Notes: a model not told the origin generated them from the sequence alone. Positions 54,845 to 63,305 are shown, counted from the stretch's first letter. The stretch is DNA of 64,000 nucleotides from PALSA-505 sp036501145 (GCA_036501145.1 DASYAV010000155.1:6809-70808), one strand, 5' to 3'. A program made the numbers and translations.

Positions 54845-55672
54845 TCAGCGGGTCTCGGTGATCTCCGGGCCGCGCTCGAACGGGTTCGGGTACTCCGCGC
54901 CCTGCGCCGCCTCGGCCTCGGCCATCTGCTCGGCCATCGCCTGCCGCATCTCCGGCGGAAGCTGGATCTCCAGCAGGCCGCGTGGCGGAACCGGATGGTC
55001 GCCGCGCACCACCACGATGCCGGCCAGCACGTCCTCCAGCGGCTTGGCCAGTTCGGGGCTGGCGGCCGCCGGGCCGCTGATCTTCGCCGACAGCATCCAC
55101 CGGGGGCCGTCGACGCCGATGAAGCGGGCGGGCTGCGGGCCGGTCAGCCCGCTGCCCGGCTCGGGCTGCTCCTGGGCGTGTATCTCGGTGCCGAACGGGC
55201 CCTCGGTCTCCCAGGACTGGCCGCCCGCCCCGGCGATCGCATCCACGATGCCGCCCCGCTCTTCGTCCCACAGCCCGCCGCTCTTCGGCGCGGCGAGCGC
55301 CCGCACCTGGAGCCTGCCGTGCGCGCTGGTCACGCCGACCGCGACGATCTGGCTCTGGTCGTCGGTGAGCTCCAGCTGAATCTGCTGGTCAGGGTGCACC
55401 GGGACGTGCAGGCTGCCCAGGTCGACCCGCTGCTGCTCGGGATAGCCGACGTCGGCGTCGGCGTCCCATGGCCCGCCGGCGGCCTCGCCGCCCGCCGCAG
55501 GCTGCTGACCGGGCTGACCGGGCTGACCGTCGTCTTCCCAGTCCTCCGCGGGCCAGTCTTCCGCGGCCAGGTCGCCGGGCTCCTGGACCCGCCGCGCGTG
55601 CCTGCCCCCGGCCGCTCTCGCTTGGCCGGGCGCTGGCTGGCCCTCGTCCCCGTCACGCCGTCGCCGGAACAC
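54845..55672 (-). CDS. DUF3710 domain protein
   Basis: 275 aa from GTG 55672. The first 90 residues are acidic, Gln/Pro-rich and probably disordered (GQPGQPGQQPAAGGE). The DUF3710 domain covers about 90-265, with RVDLGSLHVPVHPDQQIQLE, QVRALAAPKSGGLWDE, FIGVDGPRWMLSAKISGPAA and PVPPRGLLEIQLP. The family is actinobacterial, of unknown function, and habitually adjacent to dut and the OB-fold gene, as here. Confidence 0.88.
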   Translation of the reverse strand: MFRRRRDGDEGQPAPGQARAAGGRHARRVQEPGDLAAEDWPAEDWEDDGQPGQPGQQPAAGGEAAGGPWDADADVGYPEQQRVDLGSLHVPVHPDQQIQLELTDDQSQIVAVGVTSAHGRLQVRALAAPKSGGLWDEERGGIVDAIAGAGGQSWETEGPFGTEIHAQEQPEPGSGLTGPQPARFIGVDGPRWMLSAKISGPAAASPELAKPLEDVLAGIVVVRGDHPVPPRGLLEIQLPPEMRQAMAEQMAEAEAAQGAEYPNPFERGPEITETR

Positions 55673-55726
55673 GTCCCGCGCTCCCCACTCTCGCTGCTGT
55701 CACTGTGTGCCTGCTGTGCTCGATCG

Positions 55727-55754
55727 CTGCTGTTCGTCCGCTGCTGTTCGTCCG
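55727..55754. repeat. 14-nt perfect tandem duplication, intergenic
   Basis: Two identical units of ctgctgttcgtccg lie in the 140-nt spacer between the DUF3710 start and the dut end. The rest of this spacer is rich in ctg and shows no gene. Confidence 0.9.
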
Positions 55755-55812
55755 CTGGTGCTTGTTACCTGGGCGCCCGGGTACCTGGCTGCTGGCTGCC
55801 GTCTGCTGCCTG

Positions 55813-56328
55813 TCACCCGGTGGGCTGTCCCGCTGCTGCGCCGGCCCCGGCGTGGCCGCCGGTCGAGCCGAACCCGCCCGCCCCGCGCGCCGATCCGGGC
55901 AGCGCGTCGACCTCGTGGAAGACGGCGCGCTCCACCTGCTGGATGACCAGTTGCGCGATGCGGTCACCGCGCAGGAAGCGGACCGTCTGGGAGGTGTCGG
56001 TGTTGAGCATCGTGACCTTGATCTCGCCCCGGTATCCGGCATCCACGGTTCCGGGCGCGTTCACCAGCGTAACCCCATATTTGGCCGCCAGGCCCGAGCG
56101 CGGGTGCACGAAGGCGGCGTAGCCGGCCGGCAGCGCGATCGCCATGCCGGTGGGCACCACCGCGCGCTGGCCCGGGGCCAGCTCGACGTCGGCGGCCGCG
56201 ACAAGGTCGGCCCCGGCGTCCCCCGGGTGGGCATACCCGGGCAGCGGCAGACCCGGATCCAGGCGCGTTATGAGCACATCTGGCCCGGCATCGCCCTGGC
56301 CCGCGGCCCCAGTCTTCATCGCGGTCAC
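55813..56328 (-). CDS. dut: Deoxyuridine 5'-triphosphate nucleotidohydrolase
   Basis: Hydrolyses dUTP to dUMP and pyrophosphate. The 171-aa trimeric-type dUTPase shows its motifs in order: HPGDAGADLVAA (1), HPRSGLAAKYGV (2), VNAPGTVDAGYRGEIKV (3), RGDRIAQLVI (4) and GAGGFGSTG (5, the P-loop-like arm). A Gly/Ala tail follows. The start is GTG 56328 (or ATG 56319). A TAAGGT hexamer 6 nt before the GTG could be a -10 box for a leaderless transcript. Otherwise dut is read through from the AI-2E family gene 9 nt upstream. Confidence 0.95.
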   Translation of the reverse strand: MTAMKTGAAGQGDAGPDVLITRLDPGLPLPGYAHPGDAGADLVAAADVELAPGQRAVVPTGMAIALPAGYAAFVHPRSGLAAKYGVTLVNAPGTVDAGYRGEIKVTMLNTDTSQTVRFLRGDRIAQLVIQQVERAVFHEVDALPGSARGAGGFGSTGGHAGAGAAAGQPTG

Positions 56329-56337
56329 CCGCAGACC

Positions 56338-57663
56338 TTACATCGGTACGTGCTCGTCACCGAGCGGTTCGCGGCCCGCCGCGTCGTCCGCGCCGTCCAC
56401 GTCGTCCGGGCCATCCGGACCGGCCGGGCCGGCCGCCCCGGTGCCGTCCGGCTCGGCGGCTCCTGCGGCGTCCGGCGCCCGGCGCAGCTCCGGCCAGGCA
56501 CGGGCGGCCGCTGCCGCGGTGGGCACCGCGACCACGGCACCGGGCACCCCGGCCAGCACACCGCCCACGGCCAGCACCAGGATGACGGCCAGCGGATGCA
56601 GCCGGATGATCCGCCCGACTATCTGCGGCTGCAGCAGGTGGCCGTCGAGCTGGTCCTCGACCAGGAACACCACGAGCAGGATCACCGCCGCGACCACGCC
56701 CTTGGTGCCCAGTGTGATCAGGATGGACAGCACCCCGGCGAACAGAATGCCGATCAGCGGCACGAACGCCGCCAGGAACACCACGGCGGCCAGCGGGATC
56801 ACCAGCGGGACGCCGAGTATCCACAGCGTGAGCCCGATGATCACGGAGTGGGTCGCGGCGATCAGCACGGTGCCCCTGACGTAGTGCACGAGGACCTGCC
56901 AGGCGGCGTTTCCCGCCCGGTTCACCCGGTCGCCGGTGTCCGCGGACATGAAGCCGGTCAGCCAGTGCCAGATCCGGTCGCCGTCCTTGATCAGGAAAAA
57001 GCTGACGAACAGGGTCAGGATCGTCCCGGCGGCGATCTCGGTGATGTATTTGCCGCCGGTCAGCACGGTCCCGGCGACCAGTGACTTGTGCGACGCGATC
57101 TCGTTCTCCGCGCTCTGCAGCAGCTGCTGCAGCCGGGCCTGCTTGATGTGGAACGGCGGCCCGGCCAGCCAGCTCTGCAGTTTGTGGCCGGTGTGCGTGA
57201 GGTCAGATTGCAGCGTCGGGAATTCCTGGCTGGCCCGCACGCCGATGAGCGCACCCAGCCCGGCGATCACCGCGATGGCCGCCAGCAGCGCACACCAGGT
57301 GGCCAGCATGGCGGGCAGGCCGGCCCGCTTGAGCCGGCCGGTCAGCGGCTGCAGCAGCGCGGTGAGCAGCAGCGCCGCCACGCACGGCAGCACCACGATC
57401 CGCAGCGCGCTGGCCACCCGGGCCAGCACATACACCAGCAGCCCGACGATGAGCAGCCGCCAGGCCCAGCCCGCCGTGAGCTGCAGCAGCGCGGGCACCT
57501 GCCGGTGTGACGCGGATCCGTCGTCCGGCCGCTCCGGCCGCCGGGCCCCTTCGCCGGACGCACCGGCGGACGCGTCACCCGCGGACGCGTCACCCGCCGC
57601 GTCACCGGGCGCGGCGGGCGTACGCCGCCATCCTTGCTTGGCGAGCCGGATCCCCCAGGGCAT
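56338..57663 (-). CDS. AI-2E family (PerM-like) membrane protein
   Basis: A 441-aa integral membrane protein with about eight hydrophobic segments. The family's conserved second half is visible: LFVSFFLIKDGDRIW, FVPLIGILFAGVLSILITLG, VEDQLDGHLLQPQIVGR and HPLAVILVLAVGG. A 45-residue N-terminal leader carries a GDASAGDASAGAS repeat. The C-terminal tail is acidic and Gly-rich. Annotated members range from autoinducer exporters to sodium/proton antiporters, so the substrate is open. ATG 57663 lies only 30 nt from the divergent DUF3093 start. Confidence 0.87.
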   Translation of the reverse strand: MPWGIRLAKQGWRRTPAAPGDAAGDASAGDASAGASGEGARRPERPDDGSASHRQVPALLQLTAGWAWRLLIVGLLVYVLARVASALRIVVLPCVAALLLTALLQPLTGRLKRAGLPAMLATWCALLAAIAVIAGLGALIGVRASQEFPTLQSDLTHTGHKLQSWLAGPPFHIKQARLQQLLQSAENEIASHKSLVAGTVLTGGKYITEIAAGTILTLFVSFFLIKDGDRIWHWLTGFMSADTGDRVNRAGNAAWQVLVHYVRGTVLIAATHSVIIGLTLWILGVPLVIPLAAVVFLAAFVPLIGILFAGVLSILITLGTKGVVAAVILLVVFLVEDQLDGHLLQPQIVGRIIRLHPLAVILVLAVGGVLAGVPGAVVAVPTAAAAARAWPELRRAPDAAGAAEPDGTGAAGPAGPDGPDDVDGADDAAGREPLGDEHVPM

Positions 57664-57693
57664 GTCCCCATCCAACCAACTACCGTTGTCTCC

Positions 57694-58158
57694 ATGCGTG
57701 ACTACCACGAACGGCTGCGTGTACCCATCGCGTGGTGGTTCATCAGTGTGATGTGCGTGCTCATCCTCGGCACTGAGCTGTTCGCCGGGTTCAGCCTGAT
57801 CGTGGGTGTACTGGTGTACATCGTGCTCGCCCTGATCTGCGCCAGCACCCTGCTGCACTGGGGCGGCGCGGTGGTGAGCGTGCACGGCGGCCAGCTTCGG
57901 GCGGCCAAGGCCCGGCTGCCGCTGGGCAGCACCGGCGAGGTGCAGCCGCTGGATGAGACGCAGACCAGGGCGATGCGCGGGCCACGCGCGGATCCGGATG
58001 CGTACCTGCTGATCAGGCCGTATCTCAAGCAGTCGGTGTACGTGGAGCTGATCGGGGCAGATGCCGCCTGGCCGTATCTTCTGATCTGCACCCGGCACCC
58101 GCTGGAACTGGCCGAGGCGATCGCGAAGTCACGGGCGGAACTCGCCGCCCACGGCTAG
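57694..58158 (+). CDS. DUF3093 family membrane protein
   Basis: 154 aa. Two adjacent membrane segments (about 13-52) precede a cytoplasmic domain with AYLLIRPYLKQSVYVELIGA and WPYLLICTRHPLELAEAI. Family unknown in function, typical beside dut in actinobacteria. ATG 57694 has no ribosome-binding site, but TACCGT (57681-57686) sits 7 nt upstream, the spacing of a -10 box for a leaderless mRNA. Confidence 0.87.
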   Translation: MRDYHERLRVPIAWWFISVMCVLILGTELFAGFSLIVGVLVYIVLALICASTLLHWGGAVVSVHGGQLRAAKARLPLGSTGEVQPLDETQTRAMRGPRADPDAYLLIRPYLKQSVYVELIGADAAWPYLLICTRHPLELAEAIAKSRAELAAHG

Positions 58159-58264
58159 CCTTGACGATCTCACCTGACCGGGGCCGGGCGGGATCAGCGG
58201 GGAACATCGGCAGAGCGACCAGACCGCGCCACCGGGAGCGCGGCGGGATCGAGGAGGCAGTCTG

Positions 58265-58564
58265 ATGGCAGACAAGCGCGGCGACTTCGCCAGCCGCGCG
58301 GTGGGCGGAGTGGCCGGCGGTGTGGCCGGCTTCGTCACGCGCAAGGCGATGACCACGGTGTGGAAGAAGTTCACCGGCAAAGAGCCGCCCTCTCATCCAG
58401 AGGACCCCGAGGTCGCGCTGGCCGAGGCGATTGGCTGGGCCGTGGTGATGGCAGTGGCGATGTCGGTGGCCAGGCTGCTCGCCACCCGGCTGGCCGCCAA
58501 GCGGCTGCAGGGCCCGCCCTGCGAAAAGACCGAGGAACCCGCGACGGACGTCGCCAAAGCCTGA
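58265..58564 (+). CDS. DUF4235 family protein
   Basis: 99 aa from ATG 58265 with GAGGAGG upstream. Small actinobacterial protein: a Gly-rich helix (GGVAGGVAGFVTRKAMTTVW), a charged loop (KEPPSHPEDPEVALAEAI) and one hydrophobic segment (AVVMAVAMSVARLLATRLAA). Probably membrane-associated; function unknown. No obvious operon partner. Confidence 0.85.
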   Translation: MADKRGDFASRAVGGVAGGVAGFVTRKAMTTVWKKFTGKEPPSHPEDPEVALAEAIGWAVVMAVAMSVARLLATRLAAKRLQGPPCEKTEEPATDVAKA

Positions 58565-58682
58565 GCCGGCCGGCGCCGGCGACTGACCGGCCCGGCGCCC
58601 CGCGGCTGACGGCCGTGGGCCGAACCGCCGCTGGCTGTCTGGTGCCAGGCCGGGCCGCTGGCCCTCGCGCGCCCTCTAGGTT

Positions 58683-58719
58683 AAGATACATCGCAACTTA
58701 ACTGCGTTAAGGGTATCTT
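58683..58719. promoter_or_regulatory. Inverted-repeat-rich operator/promoter region upstream of DUF1707 gene
   Basis: AAGATAC (58683-58689) and GTATCTT (58713-58719) form outer 7-bp arms. Inside lie TTAACTGCGTTAA (58698-58710) and a CGCA/TGCG pair. This AT-rich island, 29 nt before the DUF1707 start, looks like the binding site of a PadR- or MarR-type repressor encoded elsewhere. Confidence 0.55.
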
Positions 58720-58747
58720 TCCGGCCAGGAAAACAAGGAGGGCAGTC

Positions 58748-59356
58748 ATGACGGCCATGCCGCCGGAACGCCAGGAACCCCCGGCCATGCGCGCCTCGGA
58801 CACCGACAGGGAGCAGGCCGCGCAGCGGCTGCAGGCCGCGTTCGCCGAAGGCCGCCTGGATGACACCGAGTTCGATACCCGGATGCGCTCGGCGCTGACC
58901 GCGGTGACACACAGCGACCTCGGCAAGCTCACCGCGGACCTGCCCGAGGCCGCGCCGCGCGGCGGCGGGCCGGTACAGCTGCCCCCGCCGGGAAAGTTCG
59001 CGGTCGCCTACAAGAGCTCGGTGCGGCGCGGCGGCCGCTGGCGGGTGCCGCGGCGGTTCACCCCGGTGGTCTACAAGGGCAGCGGCTGGATCGACCTGCG
59101 CGCCGCCGAGCTGACCGAGCAGGTGACGACGGTGCGGGCCATCGCCTACAAGTCACGGATGGACATCCTCGTGCCGCCCGGCGTCCGGGTGGAGATGGAT
59201 GGCTTCGGGGTGTCGAAGGGCTGGTCGGCCGACGAGGAGTGGGAAAGCCAGCTGCCACAGGACGCGCCGGTGGTGCACGTGCGCGGCATCGCCTACAAAG
59301 GCGTCATCGAGGTCAGCACCCGCCCCTCGGGGAGCAGCCGGGAGATCGGCAGGTAA
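58748..59356 (+). CDS. DUF1707 (SHOCT-like) domain protein
   Basis: 202 aa from ATG 58748 behind AAGGAGG. The DUF1707 domain (about 13-65) shows MRASDTDREQAAQRLQAAFA, EGRLDDTEFDTRMRSALTA and THSDLGKLTADLP. A C-terminal beta-rich domain (about 80-195) with repeated IAYKS/AYKG segments resembles cell-wall stress response modules. No membrane segment is visible, unlike many relatives. Function unknown, possibly envelope-stress related. Confidence 0.85.
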   Translation: MTAMPPERQEPPAMRASDTDREQAAQRLQAAFAEGRLDDTEFDTRMRSALTAVTHSDLGKLTADLPEAAPRGGGPVQLPPPGKFAVAYKSSVRRGGRWRVPRRFTPVVYKGSGWIDLRAAELTEQVTTVRAIAYKSRMDILVPPGVRVEMDGFGVSKGWSADEEWESQLPQDAPVVHVRGIAYKGVIEVSTRPSGSSREIGR

Positions 59357-59368
59357 CCGGGCGGCCAG

Positions 59369-59860
59369 TCAGCCGACCTCGTGGCCGTACATGGCGCCGA
59401 GCGGGTCGGCGATCAGCTCGACCCTGGCGCCGTCGGGGTCGTTGAAGTACAGCGACGTGCCGCTCTCCTCCTGGTAGCCCACGCCGGCCGCGTACAGCTT
59501 GTCGCGCAGCCGTTCCCACCGCTCCGGCTCCACCGAGATCGCGATGTGGTGCAGCCCGCCGAGCACCTCGTCGTACGGGCCGAGGTCCAGCCCGGGGAAG
59601 TCGAAGAAGGCGAGCAGATTGCCGTGGCCCAGGTCGAAGAAGAAGTGGTTGGAGCCGGCGTAGTCGCGGTTCTCGAAGATCTCGGTGAGCGGGAACTCCA
59701 GCAGGTCCTGATAGAACTTGATGGTCCGCTCGACATCGGCGGACAGCAGCGCGACGTGGTGCACCCCACGGGCGGAGCTGGCCGGCCGGTTCTCGCGCAC
59801 GTACTGTGACCGCAGCCGGTCACGCTCGGCCGTGATGGCGGCCAGGTCGATGTCAGTCAT
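59369..59860 (-). CDS. VOC family metalloenzyme (extradiol-dioxygenase/glyoxalase-like) 1
   Basis: 163 aa from ATG 59860. The paired beta-alpha-beta-beta-beta modules keep a full metal triad: RGVHHVALLSADVERTIKFY (His), LGGLHHIAISVEPERW (His) and DPDGARVELIADP (Glu). An N-terminal helix of 30 residues precedes the fold. Possible roles are ring-cleaving dioxygenase, glyoxalase-like isomerase or resistance protein. It follows a second VOC gene by 35 nt, probably in one transcript. Confidence 0.85.
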   Translation of the reverse strand: MTDIDLAAITAERDRLRSQYVRENRPASSARGVHHVALLSADVERTIKFYQDLLEFPLTEIFENRDYAGSNHFFFDLGHGNLLAFFDFPGLDLGPYDEVLGGLHHIAISVEPERWERLRDKLYAAGVGYQEESGTSLYFNDPDGARVELIADPLGAMYGHEVG

Positions 59861-59895
59861 GGTCCTCGTCTCCAGACTTCGCGGCGGTTCACGTC

Positions 59896-60393
59896 TCAGG
59901 TCGGCGAGCCCGCCGCCGCCCCGGTGGCCTGCTCACCCCAGCGGGCCAGCGCGTTCTCCAGGTCGAGCGGCGCGATCATGTCGCCCTTGGCCAGTTCACT
60001 CTCCCAGTCCTGGGCCGGGACCCGCCACATCACCTCGAACTCGATGCCGTCCGGATCCTTGGCGTACAGCGACTTCGACACGCGGTGGTCGCTCGCGCCG
60101 ACCAGCGCACCGCCGGCGGTCAGCCGGTCCTGGATCTCGGTCAATTCACCGAGCGTGCCCACCTCCCAGGCCAGGTGGTAGAGCCCGACCTTCTGCTCGG
60201 CCGCGGGCCGGGACGGGCCGACCTGGAACAGGCCCAGGTCGTGGTCGTTCGATGAGCCTGGTGCCCGCAGGAAGGCCGCCCGCCCGGGTATGTCGGTACG
60301 CATCTCGAAGCCGAACATCTGCTGGTAGAAAGCGGTGGACCGGGTCACGTCGCTGACGTAGAGCACCGCGTGGTTGAGCCGGCGAACGGCCAT
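59896..60393 (-). CDS. VOC family metalloenzyme (extradiol-dioxygenase-like) 2
   Basis: 165 aa. I choose the second ATG (60393), 6 nt after AGGAG; another ATG two codons earlier is too close to that site. Metal triad: RLNHAVLYVSDVTRSTAFYQ (His), GLYHLAWEVGTLGEL (His) and DPDGIEFEVMWRVP (Glu). The C-terminal tail with PLDLENALARWGEQ resembles catechol-2,3-dioxygenase-like proteins. It lies 81 nt after the citrate synthase gene on the same strand. Confidence 0.86.
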   Translation of the reverse strand: MAVRRLNHAVLYVSDVTRSTAFYQQMFGFEMRTDIPGRAAFLRAPGSSNDHDLGLFQVGPSRPAAEQKVGLYHLAWEVGTLGELTEIQDRLTAGGALVGASDHRVSKSLYAKDPDGIEFEVMWRVPAQDWESELAKGDMIAPLDLENALARWGEQATGAAAGSPT

Positions 60394-60474
60394 GGCCATC
60401 TCCTCGTTCCGGGAGCCATTGTGCTGCTGAGAGCTTTGTAGGGGAAATGCCCGCACCGGGCACTTCGATTCCCG

Positions 60475-61785
60475 CTACGGAACAAGCGGGCCGGTGTAGA
60501 CGGCCCGCGGGCGCAGCGGGGTGGCACGTGCGTACTCCTCGAGGGCGTGCGCGATCCACCCGGCGGTGCGTGCCACCGCGAAGATGGCCTCACCGGCCCC
60601 GCTGATCAGCCCGGCCACGTCGGCCAGCGCGGCCAGGGCCAGGTCGATGTTCGGCTCGGGCAGCGCGCGCTCGCGCATCTCGGCCAGCACCGCGTCGGCC
60701 ACCACCAGCCGGGGCGAGCCGGCCGCACCGCGGCGGACCAGGCCGAGCAGGCAGACCGCCCGCGGGTCGCCGGTGCGGTACACGAAATGGCCGAAGCCGG
60801 GCACCCGGCCGGTGAGCCGCAGCAGGTCGCCGACCACCCGCGAGGCGTCACCGGGGGTGGCCGCGGCCGCCAGCATGCCCTCGGCGCCGAGCGAGGCGCC
60901 CCCGTGCAGCGGCCCGCCCAGCGCACCCAGCCCGGTGGCTACCACGGCGTACGGATCCGCGCGGACCGACGCGGCCACCCGGGCGGCGAACGTGGACGCG
61001 GCCAGTTCGTGGTCGGCGAGCAGCACCAGCGCGGCGCGGAGGGCGGTGAGCAGGCCTGGTGTCGCCGGGGCCGGGCAGAGCTTGGGCCACAGCCGGCCGG
61101 CGATGCCCTCGCCGGCGGGCGGCGCGCCGCCCGCGGGGCCGGCGGTGTGTGGGGCGCCGGGGTCAGTGGGGTGGCTGGCGGCCGGGCCGGCCGGATGGCT
61201 GGTGGCGCCGGTGGGTGCCGCGGGCGGCAGGCTGTCCACCATGCCGGCGATCAGCGCGCGGCCGGCCGCCACCACGGCCGGGCTGTCCAGATGCAGCCGG
61301 AGCGGGTCGGCCGCGGCCAGCGCGGGCACGATGACCTGCAGCCGCTCCAGTGGCAGCGCCCTGCCGGGCAGCGCGGCCTGGGCGGCGGCTCCCACGGCCA
61401 CCGCCTCGGGGCTGGCATGCCACGGCTGCACGTCCGCATCCCCCGGGCCGCCGGGCGCGGGGAGGGCGCCGGTCCAGAGCAGGGCGGCGACGTCTTCCAG
61501 GGTGTGGGTGGCAGCGAGGGAGGTCACCTCGCGGCCGCGGAAACTGAGCCGGTCGTCGGTGATCTCCGTCAGCGCGGACTCGATGACCAGTTCGGTGGTG
61601 CCGGGGGCGCGGCGGGGGCGGCCGCGGCGGGCGAGCCGCTCGATCTCGCCGGAGTCGAACAGGCTGCCCCGGCCGTCCGCTGACCGCCTGCGCACCAGCA
61701 CGCCCCGGCTCACGTACGCGTACAGGGTGGCCCGCTTGATGCCAAGCCGCTGCGCCGCGGCGTCGGCGGTGATCCAGTCCGTCAT
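60475..61785 (-). CDS. Citrate synthase with N-terminal helix-turn-helix domain
   Basis: A 436-aa citrate-synthase-family enzyme fused to an N-terminal DNA-binding-like domain (residues 1-60: ITADAAAQRLGIKRATLYAY, SRGVLVRRRS, FDSGEIERLARRG), of the MerR/excisionase helix-turn-helix type. The catalytic region has LLADHELAAS (His), GALGGPLHGGASLGAEG (His) and GFGHFVYRTGDPR, which fits the family signature. A Pro/Ala/His low-complexity insert lies around residues 205-245. It should condense oxaloacetate (or a related 2-oxoacid) with acetyl-CoA or propionyl-CoA. It diverges from a homocitrate-synthase-like gene across an AT-rich palindrome. The HTH domain may bind this site; that is speculation. 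Confidence 0.88.
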   Translation of the reverse strand: MTDWITADAAAQRLGIKRATLYAYVSRGVLVRRRSADGRGSLFDSGEIERLARRGRPRRAPGTTELVIESALTEITDDRLSFRGREVTSLAATHTLEDVAALLWTGALPAPGGPGDADVQPWHASPEAVAVGAAAQAALPGRALPLERLQVIVPALAAADPLRLHLDSPAVVAAGRALIAGMVDSLPPAAPTGATSHPAGPAASHPTDPGAPHTAGPAGGAPPAGEGIAGRLWPKLCPAPATPGLLTALRAALVLLADHELAASTFAARVAASVRADPYAVVATGLGALGGPLHGGASLGAEGMLAAAATPGDASRVVGDLLRLTGRVPGFGHFVYRTGDPRAVCLLGLVRRGAAGSPRLVVADAVLAEMRERALPEPNIDLALAALADVAGLISGAGEAIFAVARTAGWIAHALEEYARATPLRPRAVYTGPLVP

Positions 61786-61802
61786 CGTGCCTTCGTTGTC
61801 GT

Positions 61803-61822
61803 AGATTGATTTTAATCAATCT
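61803..61822. promoter_or_regulatory. 20-bp AT-rich palindrome between citrate synthase and homocitrate-synthase-like genes
   Basis: AGATTGATT TTAATCAATCT (written with a gap) has 9-bp perfect arms around TT. It lies 17 nt from the citrate synthase start and 34 nt from the divergent start. Such an AT-rich perfect palindrome in over-70 percent GC DNA is almost certainly a regulatory site controlling one or both genes. Confidence 0.75.
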
Positions 61823-61856
61823 TGATCCATGCTGCCGCAATGTGTCAACGTGAGGT

Positions 61857-63089
61857 GTGCCTACCATCCACTTTCTCGATGTGACCAACCGCGACGGCGT
61901 GCAGACCGCACGGACCGGACTGTCCAAGTTCGGCAAGACGATGCTGAACTTCTACCTGGCCAGGCTGGGCGTGGCCCAGTCCGAGATCGGGTTCCCCTAC
62001 CTGTTCCACGAGGTGCCCTACGTGCGGGCCAACGTGGCGCTGGCCCAGGCCGGCGCGTTCGGCGCGCTGCGGCTGTCCGGCTGGTGCCGGGCGATCACCG
62101 CGGACGTGACGGATTCGGCGCCGCTGGGACTGCGGCACTACAACCTGTCCATCTCGACCTCGGACCAGATGATCGCGCACAAGTTCCGCGGCAAGCTGGA
62201 CCACGCCGCGATCATCACCGAGATGACCGCCGCCGTAACCGCGGCCCGGGCCGCCGGCGCGCAGACAATCGGCGTCAACGCCGAGGACGGCTCGCGCACC
62301 GACGACAAGTTCCTGCTCGACTTCGCCACTGCCGCCCGCGACGCCGGCGCCGACCGGGTCCGGTACTGCGACACCATCGGCGGCGACTCCCCGGCCCGGA
62401 TCCGGGAGCGGTTCGCCCGGCTGGCCAGCGTGACCGGCATCCCGGTCGAGACGCACTGCCACAACGACCTGGGCATGGCGGTGGCCAACTCGGTCTCCGG
62501 CGCGCTCGGCGACCTGGACGCCGGGCAGGACGCCTGGGTCAACACCTGCATCAACGGGATCGGCGAGCGGTCGGGCAATGCCGACCTGCTGTCGTGCATC
62601 CTGGCCTTCTCGCACGCCATCGGCGTCGCCGGCGCCGCCCCCATCGGGGACAAGCTCGACCTGTCCTGGGCACGCCGGTTCGGGCTGTGGGCCAGCTACG
62701 CGTTCGGCCAGCCGCTGCCGCAGAACCAGCCCGGCACGGGAGTCAACGCGTTCGCCCACGAGTCCGGCATCCACGCGGACGGCGCGCTCAAGGACCGGAA
62801 CAACTACGAGCTGTACGACGACGAGGCGCTCGGCCCGTTCCCGGCCGACTGGTTCGCGACCCGCGGCCGGGTCGTGCTGACCGGCGAATACGGCGGCATG
62901 GCCGGGTTCCGGCACGTCATGGACGGCCTCGGCATCGAGGTGGCGGCCGACGACGCGGACCTGGTCTTCCAGCTCGTGCAGCTGTGCGCCTCGGCCACCG
63001 GCAAGCCGCTCACCGACGATGAGCTCCGCCTTATCGCCGGCTACCCGCGCGAGCTTTCGCTCCTGTTCCCGGGCCAGCTCAGCTCGTGA
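61857..63089 (+). CDS. Homocitrate synthase / isopropylmalate synthase-like pyruvate carboxyltransferase
   Basis: A 410-aa DRE-TIM-family Claisen condensing enzyme. It opens with HFLDVTNRDGVQTARTGLSK, in which DVTNRDGVQ replaces the more usual DTTLRDGEQ. VETHCHNDLGMAVANSVSG supplies the metal-binding HxH, and CINGIGERSGNADL and NAFAHESGIHADGALKD are typical of homocitrate and isopropylmalate synthases. No C-terminal leucine-regulatory domain is present. GTG 61857 follows TGAGG closely. Product unknown: homocitrate, citramalate or a related acid. Divergent from the HTH citrate synthase. Confidence 0.85.
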   Translation: MPTIHFLDVTNRDGVQTARTGLSKFGKTMLNFYLARLGVAQSEIGFPYLFHEVPYVRANVALAQAGAFGALRLSGWCRAITADVTDSAPLGLRHYNLSISTSDQMIAHKFRGKLDHAAIITEMTAAVTAARAAGAQTIGVNAEDGSRTDDKFLLDFATAARDAGADRVRYCDTIGGDSPARIRERFARLASVTGIPVETHCHNDLGMAVANSVSGALGDLDAGQDAWVNTCINGIGERSGNADLLSCILAFSHAIGVAGAAPIGDKLDLSWARRFGLWASYAFGQPLPQNQPGTGVNAFAHESGIHADGALKDRNNYELYDDEALGPFPADWFATRGRVVLTGEYGGMAGFRHVMDGLGIEVAADDADLVFQLVQLCASATGKPLTDDELRLIAGYPRELSLLFPGQLSS

Positions 63090-63110
63090 GCCGGCCGCGG
63101 CCGCGTCCGG

Positions 63111-63305
63111 CTAGCCGCCGATCGAGCGGCGGCGGTTGGACCGGATGCGGCTGCGCTGGGACGGGCTCAGCATGGCCCAGCCGGCCACCGGGACGCCGAT
63201 GGCGACCGCCAGCAGCACGAGCGGAACCCAGAACGGGATGGGCAGGATGAACAAGATGAGCGCGATGACGCCGAGCGTGATGCCGGCTTTCGTCCCGGGC
63301 CTCAT
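63111..63305 (-). CDS. Small two-pass membrane protein
   Basis: 64 aa from ATG 63305, preceded by GGAGGGAG; an in-frame start at 63359 is less supported. Two hydrophobic segments (about 8-24 and 26-46: ITLGVIALILFILPIPF, VPLVLLAVAIGVPVAGW) and a basic C-terminus (SRIRSNRRRS). No family recognised with confidence. Confidence 0.65.
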   Translation of the reverse strand: MRPGTKAGITLGVIALILFILPIPFWVPLVLLAVAIGVPVAGWAMLSPSQRSRIRSNRRRSIGG

